DNA of 55,596 nt from an uncultured Verrucomicrobia subdivision 3 bacterium (GTDB taxonomy: Bacteria; Verrucomicrobiota; Verrucomicrobiia; Limisphaerales; UBA11358): the NCBI GenBank assembly GCA_903872345.1, contig CAIQKM010000146.1, positions 1 through 55,596 of the forward strand, given 5' to 3'. The position numbers and the translations under genes are program-made. The notes below the pieces were generated by a model. It did not search any database. It was not told the origin of the DNA and worked only from the letters and a program-made list of their open reading frames with translations. Positions 54,291-55,596 of the stretch are shown piece after piece. Each line of letters begins with the position of its first letter. The first letter of the stretch is position 1.

Positions 54291-55457
54291 TTAGCGATTC
54301 ATTGCTTGGAGCAATGGGAAAATGTTTGTGAAAATCGGCCCGATTCGATTTGAATCAATTACAAATTGTGGATTATGCACAAGTTGATTCAATGACGTAA
54401 CAGAAAGTATTCCGTCGGACGTCGCCAGTTCAGTCATGGCACCATGAAGAATCTTCGTCATCGGATTATGTTTGTCTTGTTTATTTGTTAAATGATCCGT
54501 AATTTCCCGAAGAACATTCACCAAAAATTTTTCTTCCCCGTTTGGTTTTTGAGTGGAAAGTCCAGCGGTTGAAAAATCGTTACAATAAGCTTTTGCAGAG
54601 ATTTCGAACATGCTTCTCAAAATAAAGCAGAAACAGTGAGGTTGCTTTTCCAAATTTAGAGACCGTGCTTCAATAAGCAATGTCATCAATTTGCCTCGAT
54701 TAGCACCCCGTGGAGTAAATTTTTTTAATGTGCGAATAACATGCTTTGGATCGTTAGTTGAAATTGCTATTGGTTGCTTTGGGGTACTTGGAGTCGCTGG
54801 CGCATTTACTGGTAATACTATGCCAGTTTGTGTGCCTGGGGTGGTTGTGGCGACTGTTGTAGGAACACTTGGAATTGACGGCAAAGTCGGATTTGGCGTA
54901 ATAGGTGGAGTTGGTGGGATTGGAAGGCCATACTTGACTTGAAAATCTTCAATAACATTTCGTATTTCTTTAAATCCAATAACCTCTAAACCAATGTCTC
55001 TAAAAATATCTTCGAGCACTATTTTTTGTTTTATTTTATTCGGATAACTTTCCATCAACTCGCGGACTGATGCAAAACCAAGTCGAGGTGAGATTTTGTT
55101 AAGTGCTTCGCCAAGGACTGTAAGTGGATAATCTCCACCCCAGCGTTCTTTTTGCTGTTGCGTATGGTTCTTGCCTTCAATTAAATATTTTTCTAACAAA
55201 TCCAAAGCCGTCTCGCTGGCGTGGTTTTTATCACGATTATGGCGTGCGCGAGCCACTGAAGTCCAATTGTCGCGACTTGCTTTGTCCCCCTTCCCATGAG
55301 CAAGAGTAACAATCTTATCTACAATATCTGCTTCAGAAGAATTATATATTGCACACGATACTTTTCTATTTTTAGTCTTCCAATCCTCCGTGATGGATTG
55401 AATTTTTAATTCAATATTTTCAGGAATGGTAATTCCTTGGCATTTGATAAAGCCAAA
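54291..55457 (-). pseudogene. ParB-like protein gene with its 5' end lost to an IS element
   Basis: An open frame of 388 codons with no usable ATG, GTG or TTG in its first 67 codons; the first possible start is GTG at 55256. The upstream codons still read as sensible protein: CQGITIPENIELKIQSITEDW, then VSCAIYNSSEADIVDKIVTLAHGKG, then RDNWTSVARARHNRDKN. This matches the pattern after the GNRR motif in ParB/Srx-type nuclease-like proteins ('...eA...i...HtG..G...W....ka'), so the N-terminal ParB domain is missing. A Pro/Thr linker (IPPTPPITPNPTLPSIPSVPTTVATTTPG) and a helical C-terminal domain with SLNQLVHN, HEPN-like, follow. It overlaps in context with a D12 methylase. The start sits next to an IS4-like end, so the gene is truncated. 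If the GTG is used, a 321-residue fragment could still be made. Confidence 0.65.
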
Positions 55458-55596
55458 TCACTACTGTCCGGTTTAAAACCCCAGTAAACATTGATGATCG
55501 GTGATGTCTGATGGCGGAGGAGTGGGCGGTTGTTGAGTAAGCGCCTGTAAAATGGGCATTTTCTCGAAGAGCGTGAGGCTTAAAATCTGTAAAATA
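55458..55596 (-). mobile_element. Right-edge IS4-like insertion sequence, 3' end
   Basis: Read leftward from the window edge, the frame gives ILQILSLTLFEKMPILQALTQ, then PPTPPPSDITDHQCLLGF and a stop (55473-55475). 'ILQilSlTlFEK.pi..al' followed by a short tail ending '..LF.F' is the characteristic C-terminus of IS4-family DDE transposases. The outer end of the element, CACTACTGTCCGGTTTAAAACCCC on the plus strand up to about 55458, abuts the truncated ParB-like gene. The 5' part of the transposase and the other terminus are outside the window. Confidence 0.7.
55473..55596 (-). CDS. IS4-family transposase, C-terminal 40 residues only
   Basis: A partial gene running off the right edge. Only the last 40 codons and the TAA stop are present. 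The YREK-type helix region of the DDE domain is not visible. Assignment rests on the ILQILSLTLFEK segment and the position beside a probable IS terminus; the family name is likely but not certain. Confidence 0.7.
   Translation of the reverse strand, partial: ILQILSLTLFEKMPILQALTQQPPTPPPSDITDHQCLLGF

Overview
The window looks like a chromosomal segment of a GC-rich member of the Verrucomicrobiota. This rests on PEP-CTERM proteins with a short Arg-rich tail, a pseudopilin with the H-X9-DG signature, two giant secreted proteins made of autotransporter-associated beta-strand repeats that end in the 'FYRxxxx' tail typical of the phylum, weak Shine-Dalgarno signals, and many intergenic hairpins ending in GCGCTCCG. 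No rRNA, tRNA or CRISPR array was recognised. All identifications come from reading motifs by eye, not from database searches.

Layout. (1) 0.5-5.8 kb, housekeeping: a degenerate S41-like secreted protein, a three-domain fusion (LMW phosphatase + RpiB + GlyA), purN, a lipoprotein and hisG. These share ribose-phosphate/PRPP and one-carbon metabolism. (2) 5.9-10 kb: a PEP-CTERM protein and a large membrane TPR protein. (3) 10.1-14.5 kb: a PadR repressor with a HAAS-like membrane sensor, a two-DTG aspartyl protease and a PDZ lipoprotein, diverging from a small membrane protein across twin palindromes. (4) 14.6-17.5 kb: a VapBC pair with its own palindrome, a dispersed repeat, a decayed PEP-CTERM paralogue, an intact PEP-CTERM protein and an internally duplicated secreted protein. 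(5) 18.5-21 kb: a CHASE3/PAS histidine kinase and a NarL-type regulator.

(6) 22.2-40.7 kb is the most striking part. A Reg_prop/Y_Y_Y sensor kinase and a NarL-type regulator sit beside a pseudopilin, a stand-alone LuxR-type DNA-binding protein and two giant surface proteins of about 2458 and 1813 residues. An 18-bp palindrome of consensus ATGGCATATMYATGCCAT, with the 7-2-7 geometry known for NarL-type sites, occurs four times. It lies before the regulator gene, in the kinase/pilin divergent region, and before each giant gene. I infer a self-contained regulon in which an external, possibly glycan, signal controls display of large adhesin-like proteins.

(7) 41-53 kb, mostly housekeeping again: a small XRE protein, a TPR mannosyltransferase-like membrane protein, frr, a DCC-family protein, an FtsB-like protein, a YIP1 membrane protein, mnmE, acnA and a J-domain protein. 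(8) 53.4-55.6 kb is an AT-rich island with a D12-class adenine methylase and a ParB-like gene. The start of the ParB-like gene has been removed by an IS4-like element that runs off the right edge.
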